DNA of 64,000 bases from Azospirillum sp. OGB3 (GCF_014192915.1 NZ_JACHYN010000002.1:1-64000), one strand, 5' to 3'. Positions 35,292-43,739 are shown, numbered from the stretch's first letter. Notes: a model not told the origin generated them from the letters alone. Numbers and translations: made by a program.

Positions 35292-35561
35292 ATGGCCTAT
35301 CTTCCGAAGGACCTGAGCGTCCTCGCCTACGCCAACGGCTTCACCCTGTGGCACTACACGACGCCGGACGCCGCCACGCTGGTGGACAACAGCGGCTATT
35401 TCAACGGCGCGTCCGACCTGCTGCGCGGCGGCGACATGATCCTGGCCAACACCGGCACTGCCGGGACGCCCGCCGCCGGCGTCTTCGTGGTCGCCGCCAA
35501 CGCGGCGGGGGTGGTGGATGTCACCAACCTGTCGCCCTTCGGCGCGTCCAACACGGACTGA
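35292..35561 (+). CDS. Small virion protein (possible head decoration)
   Basis: This 89-residue protein is rich in Gly, Ala, Thr and Asn and predicted to be beta-rich (LSVLAYANGFTLWHYTTPDA, GGDMILANTGTAGTPAAGVFVVAANA). It directly follows the capsid gene, the position of decoration proteins in this phage type. No catalytic motif is seen. GGAGTTTTCCCC in front of ATG 35292 gives the ribosome-binding site. Confidence 0.75.
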   Translation: MAYLPKDLSVLAYANGFTLWHYTTPDAATLVDNSGYFNGASDLLRGGDMILANTGTAGTPAAGVFVVAANAAGVVDVTNLSPFGASNTD

Positions 35562-35579
35562 CGGACATCGTTCGATTTT

Positions 35580-35720
35580 CCCTCTCCCGCCCCGGGAGAG
35601 GGAAGGGGCCCGCGCAACGCGCGGGAAGGGTGAGGGTGCCGGCAACGGGCTGGCGCTCGATCTTTGCAACCACCTCACCCGCCCGCTTCGCGGGCCCCCT
35701 CTCCCGGGGCGGGAGAGGGC
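35580..35720. repeat. 141-bp imperfect inverted-repeat element (MITE-like)
   Basis: Both ends carry CCCTCTCCCGCCCCGGGAGAGGG or its complement, and the inner parts (GGGCCCGCG..., GGGTGAGGGTG) also pair. The element can therefore fold into a long hairpin of two roughly 58-bp arms around a 30-bp centre. It has no ORF. It sits in the gap between two virion genes that are otherwise tightly packed. Elements of this look are dispersed in some high-GC alphaproteobacteria; other copies would have to be found outside this window. Confidence 0.65.
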
Positions 35721-35737
35721 TTTGGAGGATCGATCCC

Positions 35738-36307
35738 ATGGCATTGACGGCTATCGGGCTGTGCAGCCGCGCGCTCATCAAGATCGGGGCGACGGCGATC
35801 ACCGCCTTCGACGAGGGCTCCGCCGAGGCGGAGGTCGCGGCGGCGCTCTTTGAGCCGGCGCGCGACGCGCTGCTGTCGGCCAACGCCTGGAGCTTCGCCA
35901 CCCGGCAGGCCCGGCTGCCGCGGCTGGCCGACGACCCGGTCGCCGATTACGGCGCGGCCTTCCAGCTTCCCGCCGACTTCCTGCGCGCGCTCGCCGCCGG
36001 GTCGGGTGGGCGGGGCCGCGGGCTCGACTACCGCATCGCCGGGCGGGCGCTACACGCGGCGTCCGACGCGGTGGTGCTGACCTATGTCGGGCGCCCGGCG
36101 GAGGAGGATTTTCCCGCCTTCTTCGATCAGGCGCTGATCGCCCGGCTGGCCGCGGAGTTCTGCATTCCGCTGACCGAGAGCACGAGCCGGGCGGAACTGC
36201 TGCAGCGGCTGGCCGAGAGCGAGTTCCGCCGCGCCCGCCAGATCGACGCCCTGCAGGACAGCCAGCCGGGCTTCGAGGATTTCACCCTGATCGACGCGAG
36301 GGGCTGA
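35738..36307 (+). CDS. Tail tubular protein A-like (T7 gp11-like) adaptor
   Basis: The 189-residue protein starts at ATG 35738. MALTAIGLCSRALIKIGATAITAFDEGSAEAEV and LFEPARDALLSANAWSFATRQARLPRLADDP are the typical start of gp11-type adaptors. DYRIAGRALHAASDAVVLTYVGRP and PAFFDQALIARLAAEFCIPLTES follow. It docks onto the portal and begins the short tail. The stop and the next start overlap by one base. Confidence 0.88.
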   Translation: MALTAIGLCSRALIKIGATAITAFDEGSAEAEVAAALFEPARDALLSANAWSFATRQARLPRLADDPVADYGAAFQLPADFLRALAAGSGGRGRGLDYRIAGRALHAASDAVVLTYVGRPAEEDFPAFFDQALIARLAAEFCIPLTESTSRAELLQRLAESEFRRARQIDALQDSQPGFEDFTLIDARG

Positions 36308-38202
36308 TGGCGCGGGTTCGTCAGGTGAAGACCAACTTCACGGCGGGGGAGATCTCGCGCCGGCTGCTCGGGCGCGGCGACCTGCGCGCCTACGACAACG
36401 GGGCGCTGGCGCTGCGCAACCTGTTCATCCACCCGACGGGCGGGGTGACGCGCCGCTCCGGCCTCGCCTTCGTCGATCCGGCCCGCGGCGACGGGCGGCT
36501 GGTCGCCTTCGAGTTCAACACGGAACAGACCTACCTGCTGGTCTTCTCCGAGGGGCGGATCGACGTCTACGGCAACGACGCGCCCATCGCCAGCGTGGAG
36601 GCCCCCTGGACCGCCGCCCAGCTTCCCCAGATCACCTGGACGCAGAGCGCCGACACGCTGCTGGTCTGCCACCCCGACGTGCCGCCGCGCAAGCTGACCC
36701 GCAGCGGCGCCGACGCCTGGGCGCTGACCGGCTGGAGCTACGTCGCGGAGGGGGAGCGGGTGGCGATGCCCTTCTACCGCTTCGCCGATCCCGCCGTGAC
36801 GCTGACCCCGTCGGGCACCGACGGGCTGGTGACGGTGACCGCCTCCGCCCCGGTCTTCGACCCGAAGCAGGAGGGCACCCGCCTGCGCATCCAGGGCAAG
36901 CAGCTTCGTGTGGAAGGGGTGGTGTTGGCGACGCAGGCCACCGCGACGGTGCTGGAGACGCTGGCCGGAACCGCCGCGACGACGGCCTGGGACGAGCAGT
37001 CCTTTTCGCCGCGGCGCGGCTGGCCGGTGTCGGCGGCCTTCCATCAGGACCGGCTGGTCATCGGCGGGTCGCGCGACCTGCCCAACCGGCTGTGGCTGTC
37101 GCGTTCCGCCGACCTGTGGAACTTCGACCTCGGCACCGGGCAGGATGACGAGGCCATCGAGTTCGGCATCCTGTCCGATCAGGTGAACGCGGTGCGCGCC
37201 GTCTTCTCCGGACGCCATCTCCAGGTCTTCACCTCCGGCGCGGAATACATGGTGTCGGGCGATCCGCTGACCCCGCAGAACATCCAGGTGCACCGGCAGA
37301 CGCGCATCGGCTCGCCCGTGGACCGCTCCGTGCCGCCGCGCGATGTCGACGGGGCCACCCTGTTCGTCTCGCGCAACGGGCGGGAGATTCGCGAATTCCT
37401 CTACACCGACACCGAGGCCGCTTATCAGGCCAACGATCTGGCGCTGCTCGCCCGCCATCTGGTGGTGAAGCCGCGCGACCAGGATTACGACCAGGGCCGC
37501 CGCCTGATGTTCGTGGTGATGGAGGACGGCGCCCTGTGCGCCCTGACCGTCTACCGGCTGGAGCAGGTGACCGCCTGGACCCGGCTGGAGACGGACGGGG
37601 CGGTGCGCTCCGTCGCGGTGGTCGGCGACGAGGTCTACGCGCTGGTCGACCGTGCCGGGCGGTGGAGCGTGGAGCGCTTCGACGACGGGCTGAACCTCGA
37701 CGCCGCCCTGGTCGGCGACCATGACACCCCAACCGCGGTATGGAGCGGGCTGGACCATCTGGAGGGGCGGACCGTCGCGGTGGTCGCCGACGGGACGGTG
37801 CGCGCCGACGCCACCGTCGCCGCCGGCAAGATCGTGCTCGACCCGCCGGCCCGCCACGTCGAGGCCGGGCTGCCCTACAGCCACCGCATCGAGCCGCTGC
37901 CGGTCAGCCTGCTCGGTCAGGCGGGCGGGACGGACGCGGTGCGGCTGGTCTCCGTCGGCTTCCGGCTGGAGGAGACGGCGGCGCTCCACGCCGACCTGGG
38001 GCGCGGTCTTCAGGAACTGCCGCTGCACCGGACGGGGCCGCAGGCCGCGGGCGGTGTCCCGGCGCTGGTCTCCGGGGACCGCAAGCTGCGGGCGCTGGGC
38101 TGGCGGCGCGACAGCGACCGGCCGCTGTGGAGCATCCGGCAGGACGCGCCGCTGCCCTTCACGCTTTTGTCCGTAACCATGGAATTGAGGGTGAACGACT
38201 GA
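36307..38202 (+). CDS. Tail nozzle protein (T7 gp12 / BPP-1-like)
   Basis: This 631-residue beta-rich protein starts with VRQVKTNFTAGEISRRLLGRGDLRAYDNGALALRNL and the sentence-like GGVTRRSGLAFVDPARGDGR, typical of the tail tubular B / nozzle family. Further blocks are RGWPVSAAFHQDRLVIGGSRDLPNRLWLSRSADLWNF and a beta-propeller-like stretch to about residue 520. It forms the distal tube that contacts the tailspikes. The length is normal and no frameshift is seen. Confidence 0.9.
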   Translation: MARVRQVKTNFTAGEISRRLLGRGDLRAYDNGALALRNLFIHPTGGVTRRSGLAFVDPARGDGRLVAFEFNTEQTYLLVFSEGRIDVYGNDAPIASVEAPWTAAQLPQITWTQSADTLLVCHPDVPPRKLTRSGADAWALTGWSYVAEGERVAMPFYRFADPAVTLTPSGTDGLVTVTASAPVFDPKQEGTRLRIQGKQLRVEGVVLATQATATVLETLAGTAATTAWDEQSFSPRRGWPVSAAFHQDRLVIGGSRDLPNRLWLSRSADLWNFDLGTGQDDEAIEFGILSDQVNAVRAVFSGRHLQVFTSGAEYMVSGDPLTPQNIQVHRQTRIGSPVDRSVPPRDVDGATLFVSRNGREIREFLYTDTEAAYQANDLALLARHLVVKPRDQDYDQGRRLMFVVMEDGALCALTVYRLEQVTAWTRLETDGAVRSVAVVGDEVYALVDRAGRWSVERFDDGLNLDAALVGDHDTPTAVWSGLDHLEGRTVAVVADGTVRADATVAAGKIVLDPPARHVEAGLPYSHRIEPLPVSLLGQAGGTDAVRLVSVGFRLEETAALHADLGRGLQELPLHRTGPQAAGGVPALVSGDRKLRALGWRRDSDRPLWSIRQDAPLPFTLLSVTMELRVND

Positions 38203-38867
38203 TGGGCGGAATCACGACCCTGGCCACGGCGGCGCTGCCGCTGGCCAACTCCGTCGCCGACACGGTGGACCGCGTCTCCGGCACCTCGGACAGCGCGCGC
38301 CGGCAGCAAGCCGCCGACGAGCGCCGCTACGCCCAGCAGGCGGAGCAGCAGCGCCTGCAATGGCAGCGCGAGGACGAACTGCGCCGCCAGGACCAGGAGC
38401 TTCAGCGCCAGAAGGAGGAGCAGGCCCGCGCCGAGGCGGAGCGACAGCGCAGCCGCGAGATGGACTGGCTGGCGCAGAGCCAGAACCTGGCCGCCCAGCA
38501 ACTCCGCGCCGGGCAGGCCGCCACGCTGGCGGACAAGGAAGGCGACGCCCGCACGCGGCTGGCCCAGATGTCCGCCGCCACGCAATCCGACGAGCGGCGG
38601 CGCGTAGACGCCCTGCGCCGCACCGTGGCGCGCACCCGCGCGACGCTCGGCTCCAACGGGGTCAGCGCGGCCGACGGCTCCGGCGAGGCGATCCTGCTCG
38701 GCGTCGTCAAGGACAGCGCCGCGGAGCGCGGGGAGGCGGAGGGTACCGACCGGCTGAAGCGCGAGGCCATCCAGCAGGAGGTGGACAGCGTGCGCCGCCG
38801 CAACCTGCTGGAACAGGCGCAACTCGCCGAGCGCCAGCGGCTGGAGTTCATGAGCCGCTTCTACTGA
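38202..38867 (+). CDS. Coiled-coil internal virion-like protein
   Basis: The protein has 221 residues; its start overlaps the preceding stop by one base (TGATG). A short hydrophobic N-terminus (MGGITTLATAALPLANSVAD) is followed by a long Gln/Arg/Glu/Ala coiled coil from about residue 30 to 135. Then come ATLGSNGVSAADGSGEAILLG and another coiled coil. The GSNGVSAADGS segment is seen in internal virion proteins of T7-like and BPP-1-like phages. The much larger internal core proteins of T7 are absent. Confidence 0.75.
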   Translation: MGGITTLATAALPLANSVADTVDRVSGTSDSARRQQAADERRYAQQAEQQRLQWQREDELRRQDQELQRQKEEQARAEAERQRSREMDWLAQSQNLAAQQLRAGQAATLADKEGDARTRLAQMSAATQSDERRRVDALRRTVARTRATLGSNGVSAADGSGEAILLGVVKDSAAERGEAEGTDRLKREAIQQEVDSVRRRNLLEQAQLAERQRLEFMSRFY

Positions 38868-38905
38868 CACCCCGGTCCATCCACGCAGCAGGAGGGGGCG
38901 CCCCC

Positions 38906-40936
38906 ATGCCCAGCGCAATCGACCTTCCGCGCGGCACCCCGCGCGTCCAATATCTTGCCGACGGCGTGCAGACCGACTTCGTCTTCCCATTCCCGATTTT
39001 CGAGGACGGTGACCTCCAGGTCTTCCTGGGGGCGGCGCGGCAGACCACCGGCTATTCGGTCCGCGGCGCCGGAGAGACCGCGGGCGGCACGGTGGCCTTC
39101 GCGCCGCCGCCGGAGGCTGGGACGCCCGTGCTGCTGCGCCGCCGCCTGCCCATCGAGCGGATGAGCGACTTCCTGGAGAGCGGGCCGCTTCCGGCCTCCA
39201 GCCTGAACCGCGAGTTCGACCAGCTCACCGCGGCGCTCCAGCAGGTGGCCGGCGACCAGGAGTTGATGCTGCGCTACACCGACACCGACCTGCCGGCCTC
39301 CAACCGGTTGCCGGAGCGGGCGGTGCGGGCGGGGCAACTCCTGGCGTTCGATACGGTGGGAAATCCCATCGCCCGCCCGCCGGTGAACGAGGAGGCGCTG
39401 TCGACCTTCGTCGCCCCCGGTGCCGGAGCGGTGCGCCGCCCGGTGCGCGAGAAGCTGGCCGACGCCCTGTCGGTGAAGGATTTCGGCGCGGTCGGCGACG
39501 GCGTCGTGGACGATACGCGGGCGATCCAGACCGCGCTGACCAGCGCGGACGCCGTCCATGTGCCGCCGGGCACCTACCGGATCACCAACACCCTGACCGT
39601 GGGCTACGGGCAGACACTGTACGGGGCGGGGCAGAGGTCGGTCATCGCCGGCTCCTCGGGCGCGTTCGACCTGATCCATCTGCCGGACGGCTACGCCACG
39701 GTGAGCGGCCTGCGGCTGGAGCGGGGCGACGCCGCGGTGCGGCTGTTCGGGCGGGACGGCCCCTGCGTGCACAACACGCTGAGCGATCTGACCATCTGGG
39801 AGCCGCGGGTCGGGCTGCTGCTCGACGGCCACACCGATCCCAACCGGCCCTGCTACTGGAACATGGTGTCGCGCGTGCTCGTGGCCCGCCCGTCGCTGCA
39901 CGGTGTGTGGCTGACCCGGACGGGGGAGGGCGACACGCCCAACGCCAACCGCTTTTCCATGGTGCGCGTCTACTCCCTGTCGGCACCCATCGCCGGCTGC
40001 GGCTTCTTCGTGGAGCAGGGCAAGTACAACAACAGCTTCCAGGACTGCGAGGCCAACCTGTCGACGATGGCGCTGGCCGGATTCCGCGTCGGCGCCAACA
40101 CCGACAAGACGCTGATCCAGAACTTCTACGCCGAATCGCTGGGCGGCGTGCCGAATGTGCAGCTCGACGCCGGGTCGGTGGAGACGGCCATCGTCAACCT
40201 GCTGTCGATGTCCGCCGGCCCGGCCATTTACGACCTGTCGGGCGGCCGCTACACGGCGGTGAACGCCGGCTATCCGGAAAAGAACCGGCTGGCGCGCAGT
40301 CGCGTCTCCGAGCTGGTCGTCGAGGCCCTGCGCTACGACACCGAGTATGTGGAGCCGCAAGCGGGCGGCGTGGTCGCGCTGGACCTCGCCAGCTCCATCT
40401 ATCTGGTCAGCGCCTACAGCGGCGACGTGGAGCTTCGGCTGCCGGCGGCGGGGGCGGCCAACGGCCATGCGGTGACGGTGAAGCGGACCGACGCCTCCAC
40501 CCACCGCCTGACCATCACCGAGGAGGGCGGGCCGGGCCCGGACGGCCGCACGGCGGCGCTGGGCAACCGCTACGACTTCGTGACCATCGTGTCGAACGGG
40601 GCCGGCTGGTGGGTGGTCGGCGGCAACAACCGGCCGGGCAACGCCCATTTCCACGACCAGCCGGGCCTGTTCGAGCCGGACCTGACCCAGGCGCTCTATC
40701 TGGTCAGCGCCTTCGGCGGCGCCGTCACGGTGCGGCTGCCGGCGCCGGGGGCGCTCCATGCGGTCGGGCGCACGGTGACGGTCAAGAAGGCCGACGTGTC
40801 GGGCAATCCGGTTACCGTCACCGTGCAGGGCGGCGGTGGGCCGGACAATGCCCCGGTGACCCTGAACGCCACCGGCAGCGCGGTCACGGCCATGTCCGAC
40901 GGCGCCGGCTGGCACATTCTGGGGCGGGTGGCGTGA
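38906..40936 (+). CDS. Tailspike with pectate-lyase-like beta-helix
   Basis: The protein has 676 residues from ATG 38906 (GCAGGAGGGGGC upstream). The N-terminal 140 residues form the podoviral fibre-attachment domain (TDFVFPFPIFEDGDLQVFLG, then LPIERMSDFLESGPLPASSLNREFDQLTAALQQ). The beta-helix starts at VKDFGAVGDGVVDDTRAIQTAL (about 190-211), the pectate-lyase superfamily signature, and runs to about 470. Two similar ~75-residue C-terminal modules follow (SSIYLVSAYSGDVELRLPAAG and QALYLVSAFGGAVTVRLPAPG). It probably binds or degrades surface polysaccharide. Confidence 0.88.
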   Translation: MPSAIDLPRGTPRVQYLADGVQTDFVFPFPIFEDGDLQVFLGAARQTTGYSVRGAGETAGGTVAFAPPPEAGTPVLLRRRLPIERMSDFLESGPLPASSLNREFDQLTAALQQVAGDQELMLRYTDTDLPASNRLPERAVRAGQLLAFDTVGNPIARPPVNEEALSTFVAPGAGAVRRPVREKLADALSVKDFGAVGDGVVDDTRAIQTALTSADAVHVPPGTYRITNTLTVGYGQTLYGAGQRSVIAGSSGAFDLIHLPDGYATVSGLRLERGDAAVRLFGRDGPCVHNTLSDLTIWEPRVGLLLDGHTDPNRPCYWNMVSRVLVARPSLHGVWLTRTGEGDTPNANRFSMVRVYSLSAPIAGCGFFVEQGKYNNSFQDCEANLSTMALAGFRVGANTDKTLIQNFYAESLGGVPNVQLDAGSVETAIVNLLSMSAGPAIYDLSGGRYTAVNAGYPEKNRLARSRVSELVVEALRYDTEYVEPQAGGVVALDLASSIYLVSAYSGDVELRLPAAGAANGHAVTVKRTDASTHRLTITEEGGPGPDGRTAALGNRYDFVTIVSNGAGWWVVGGNNRPGNAHFHDQPGLFEPDLTQALYLVSAFGGAVTVRLPAPGALHAVGRTVTVKKADVSGNPVTVTVQGGGGPDNAPVTLNATGSAVTAMSDGAGWHILGRVA

Positions 40937-42492
40937 TGGAGGCGGCGGAAACGCGCAAGAAGGGCTTCTTCGCCTTCGTCCAGAACTGGAACCGGCAATC
41001 GGAGCTGACCACCCCCCGCCACCATCTGCAGATCGCCGCGTGGCTGGAGCGGCAAGCCGTCGGAGTCGGGTCCTTAGGCATCGGGCCGCGCCTGCTGCTG
41101 ATGGCCTTTCGCGGGGCGGGCAAGTCGTCCATCGTCGGGCTGTTCGCGGCCTGGATGCTCTACCAGGACCCCAACCGCCGGCTGCTCGTCCTGGCGGCGG
41201 ACCTGAAGCTGGCCAAGAAGATGGTGCGCAACGTCAAGCGCATCATCGAACGCCATCCCGACACCCGCGGCCTGAAGCCCTCGGCGAAGGAGCGCGACCA
41301 GTGGGCCGCCGACCAGTTCACCGTGGTGCGGGCGCAGGAGCTGCGCGACCCCTCCATGGTGGCGGCGGGCGTGGGCGGCAACATCACGGGCAGCCGCGCC
41401 GACGTGGTGATCTGCGACGACGTCGAGGTGCCGCGCACCTCCGGCAGTCCGGGCAAGCGCGCCGACCTGCGCGAGAGGCTGGCGGAGATCGACTATCTGC
41501 TGGTGCCGGGCGGGGTGCAGCTCTATGTCGGGACGCCGCACAGCTACTACTCCATCTACGCGGAGGAGCCGCGGACGGAGGCGGGCGAGACGCGGCCCTT
41601 CCTGGACGGCTTCGCGCGGCTGGTCCTGCCGGTCTACACCGATAGCCCGGACGGCCGGCGCCGCTACGCCTGGCCCCAGCGCTTCGGCGAGGCCCACGTC
41701 AACCGCATCCGCAAGACGACCGGCCCCAACAAGTTCACCAGCCAGATGCTGCTGCAGCCGGTCAACGAGGCGGAAGGTTTCCTCGACCCCGACCGTCTGG
41801 GCCGCTACGACGGCGAGCTGGAATACCGCGAGTCGGCGGGGCGGGCGGTGCTGACGCTCAACGGCCTGCGCATGGCCTCGGCCTCCTGCTGGTGGGACCC
41901 GGCTTTCGCGCGGCCGGCGGCGGAGGGCGGCAAGCCCGGCGATTCCAGCGTCGTCGCCGCGGTGTTCGGCGGCGCGGACGGGCGCTTCTACCTGCACCGC
42001 GTGCTCTACCTGTCGGTGGACCCCGGCGATCCGGACACCGAGGCGGAGCAGCAGTGCCTCCAGGTCGCCCGCTTCCTGGAGCGGCACCATCTGCCGGCGG
42101 TGCATGTGGAGATCAACGGCATCGGGCGCTTCCTGCCCGGCCTGCTGCGCAAGGCGCTTCGCACGGAGAAGGTCGGCGCCGCCGTGGTCGAGGAGGCCAG
42201 CCGCCGCGCCAAGGCGCTGCGCATCCGCGAGGCGTTCGACGCCCTGCTGGCCGACCGCCGGCTGCTCGCCCACGCAACGGTGTGGGAGACGCCCTTCATC
42301 CGCGAGATGCGCGAATGGTCGCCGGACGGGCGTTACACGGGCCGCGACGACGGGCTGGACGCGGTGGCCGGCGCACTGTCCTGCGAGCCCTTCCGCTTCG
42401 ACCGCCAGCCGGCGCCGGGGCGGAAGGCGGACTGGCGCGCCGCGGCGGCGCCGAGCGCGCCCGCAACCCCGGCGGGGGGCTGGGACGTGTGA
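40936..42492 (+). CDS. Phage terminase large subunit (T7-like)
   Basis: The protein has 518 residues; ATG 40936 overlaps the tailspike stop by one base. The packaging ATPase has Walker A R59-GAGKSS (residues 59-65) and Walker B VVICDD ending at D161-D162. The nuclease domain keeps its acidic residues: D321 in WWDPAFA, E392 in VEINGIG, and D471, D472 and D475 in RDDGLD. All active-site positions are intact, so packaging should be functional. Its place after the tailspike is unusual, and no small terminase is annotated. Confidence 0.93.
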   Translation: MEAAETRKKGFFAFVQNWNRQSELTTPRHHLQIAAWLERQAVGVGSLGIGPRLLLMAFRGAGKSSIVGLFAAWMLYQDPNRRLLVLAADLKLAKKMVRNVKRIIERHPDTRGLKPSAKERDQWAADQFTVVRAQELRDPSMVAAGVGGNITGSRADVVICDDVEVPRTSGSPGKRADLRERLAEIDYLLVPGGVQLYVGTPHSYYSIYAEEPRTEAGETRPFLDGFARLVLPVYTDSPDGRRRYAWPQRFGEAHVNRIRKTTGPNKFTSQMLLQPVNEAEGFLDPDRLGRYDGELEYRESAGRAVLTLNGLRMASASCWWDPAFARPAAEGGKPGDSSVVAAVFGGADGRFYLHRVLYLSVDPGDPDTEAEQQCLQVARFLERHHLPAVHVEINGIGRFLPGLLRKALRTEKVGAAVVEEASRRAKALRIREAFDALLADRRLLAHATVWETPFIREMREWSPDGRYTGRDDGLDAVAGALSCEPFRFDRQPAPGRKADWRAAAAPSAPATPAGGWDV

Positions 42493-42521
42493 CCATGCCC
42501 ACAAAGTCCGATGGTCCGACG

Positions 42522-42569
42522 GGCCGCCTTCCCCGACCGGAAGGCGGCCTTTTCTTTTGTCTTTTTTTG
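42522..42569 (+). terminator. Intrinsic terminator after the terminase gene
   Basis: GGCCGCCTTCC (42522-42532) pairs with GGAAGGCGGCC (42539-42549), followed by TTTTCTTTTGTCTTTTTTT. It may end the morphogenesis transcript before the lysis genes, or allow partial read-through. Confidence 0.85.
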
Positions 42570-42579
42570 GAGAACGGAG

Positions 42580-42915
42580 ATGCAGGAGTCCATCGACCTG
42601 TCCTGGTGGATCACGGCGGTCGAGCTGCCGGTCATGGGCGGGCTGTTCTGGCTGATCGCGCGGTTGCGACGGGACGCCGAGTCCGCGCTGGAGACGGTAC
42701 GGGCGCGCGCCGAGACCGCCCAGGCGCAGGTCCGCGAGAGTTTGGCCGCATACAAGCTGGAGGTCGCCAAGACCTACGTCTCGGTCGCGACGCTGAAGGA
42801 TGTGGAGCGGCGGCTGACCGACCATCTGCTGCGCATCGAGACCAAGCTGGAAAACGGCTGCGCGCCGTTCGCCCAGCCTTACGCCCCGCCCTACGGCGAC
42901 GGAGGCCGCCGATGA
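42580..42915 (+). CDS. Small membrane-anchored coiled-coil protein (lysis cassette)
   Basis: The 111-residue protein starts at ATG 42580 with GGAGAACGGAG upstream. One N-terminal membrane helix (IDLSWWITAVELPVMGGLFWLIARL) is followed by a coiled coil (SALETVRARAETAQAQVRES, then LRIETKLE) and a Pro/Tyr-rich tail. It is placed before a cell-wall hydrolase with an ATGA overlap, as a holin or spanin-like partner would be. A single helix would make it a pinholin-like or accessory protein, not a classical three-helix holin. Confidence 0.7.
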   Translation: MQESIDLSWWITAVELPVMGGLFWLIARLRRDAESALETVRARAETAQAQVRESLAAYKLEVAKTYVSVATLKDVERRLTDHLLRIETKLENGCAPFAQPYAPPYGDGGRR

Positions 42916-43394
42916 GGGTGCGCGTCCTCAAGCCGGAGCCCGGACCGAAGGATCCGCCTCCGGGTCCGTCCGCCGACGTTTCCGGTCACGCCATCGACAC
43001 GCTCGCCCGCACCCTGTGGGGAGAGGCGCGCGGCGAGTCCGTGCGCGCCATGGAGGCGGTGGCGGCGGTCGTGATGAACCGCGTCGGTCGGGCGCGCGAC
43101 CACGGGGGGTGGTGGTGGGGGAATGACGTCGCCGCCGTCTGCCGCCTGCCGGGACAGTTTCCCTGCTGGGACCCCGATGCGCCGGGACGGCTGGGGCTGC
43201 TGTCGGTCACCGCCGCGGACCCGGTCTTCGCCGCCGCCCAGCGGATCGCCCGCCGGGCGGTGGCCGGTCTGCTCGACGACCCGACGGGTGGAGCGACTCA
43301 CCTGCACCGGGCGGGGGCGAACCCGCGATGGGCGCAAGGGCGCAGCGTCTGTGCCGAGATCGGCGGGTTCCAGTTCTACGACGACATCGAATGA
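42912..43394 (+). CDS. Cell-wall hydrolase (SleB/CwlJ-like endolysin)
   Basis: The protein has 160 residues; ATG 42912 overlaps the preceding stop (ATGA). The hydrolase_2 fold is recognised by IDTLARTLWGEARGESVRAMEAVAAVVMNRV with its catalytic Glu, CRLPGQFPCWDPD, GATHLHRAGANPRWAQG and a final FQFYDDIE. It cuts peptidoglycan, here presumably as the endolysin of the phage-like cluster. It has no signal peptide, so export would need the membrane protein encoded upstream. Confidence 0.9.
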   Translation: MRVRVLKPEPGPKDPPPGPSADVSGHAIDTLARTLWGEARGESVRAMEAVAAVVMNRVGRARDHGGWWWGNDVAAVCRLPGQFPCWDPDAPGRLGLLSVTAADPVFAAAQRIARRAVAGLLDDPTGGATHLHRAGANPRWAQGRSVCAEIGGFQFYDDIE

Positions 43395-43490
43395 CCTCTC
43401 GTTCTGCAACGGCGTCTTCCCGTCGCGCTCCGGCGGGCCGGATAGCCATTCCGGACCGCCGTGGCGGAAGGAGAGGTTGGAACGGACCGG

Positions 43491-43739
43491 TCAGGCGGCT
43501 TCCTTGATCATCGCCAGATAGATCTTCCAGGCCGTCTCGACCGAGACGCCGCCGGCGCGCGACCCGGCGGCCAGCATCGCCGCCGAAGGCTTCAGCGGAA
43601 CGGGCGTGCTGCTGGGCTCGACGATGGCGGCCAAGGGGGCGCTGTCCACGCTGGACACGATCACCCCATGGATGCGCGAATCAAGCGCGTGTTCCACCGG
43701 GCGGCTTTCCTTCACAACATTCATCGCAATCGCGTTCAT
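43491..43739 (-). CDS. Small hypothetical protein
   Basis: This 82-residue frame begins at ATG 43739 behind an AAGGAG ribosome-binding site (GCAAGGAGAAGCCCC). The sequence MNAIAMNVVKESRPVEHALD, then VDSAPLAAIVEPSSTPVPL and AGGVSVETAWKIYLAMIKEAA, has no recognised domain. It converges on the endolysin gene and marks the right edge of the phage-like cluster. It is probably chromosomal. Confidence 0.65.
   Translation of the reverse strand: MNAIAMNVVKESRPVEHALDSRIHGVIVSSVDSAPLAAIVEPSSTPVPLKPSAAMLAAGSRAGGVSVETAWKIYLAMIKEAA

Larger units (their letters stand above)
27183..43394 (+). mobile_element. Compact podovirus-like prophage/morphogenesis module without integrase
   Basis: Head and tail genes in T7/BPP-1 style run on one strand: portal, Bbp19-like protein, scaffold, capsid, gp11-like, gp12-like, coiled-coil virion protein, tailspike, large terminase, membrane protein and cell-wall hydrolase. 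A 3.4-kb non-phage insert lies between scaffold and capsid. No integrase, excisionase, polymerase, replication gene or evident attachment repeat is present. Phage-type genes sum to about 12.8 kb, far below a 40-kb podovirus genome. It looks like a remnant or a domesticated particle-forming locus. Confidence 0.75.

Noticed and set aside
38906..40936. A diversity-generating retroelement, as found with the BPP-1 tail protein
   Set aside because: No reverse transcriptase gene, no template/variable repeat pair and no C-type-lectin-like variable domain at the tailspike end.
27183..43394. Assignment of the phage-like cluster as the known alphaproteobacterial RcGTA-type gene transfer agent
   Set aside because: The genes are of podoviral T7/BPP-1 type. 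The siphovirus-type RcGTA set (HK97 protease, tape measure, tail tube and NlpC/P60 order) is absent.
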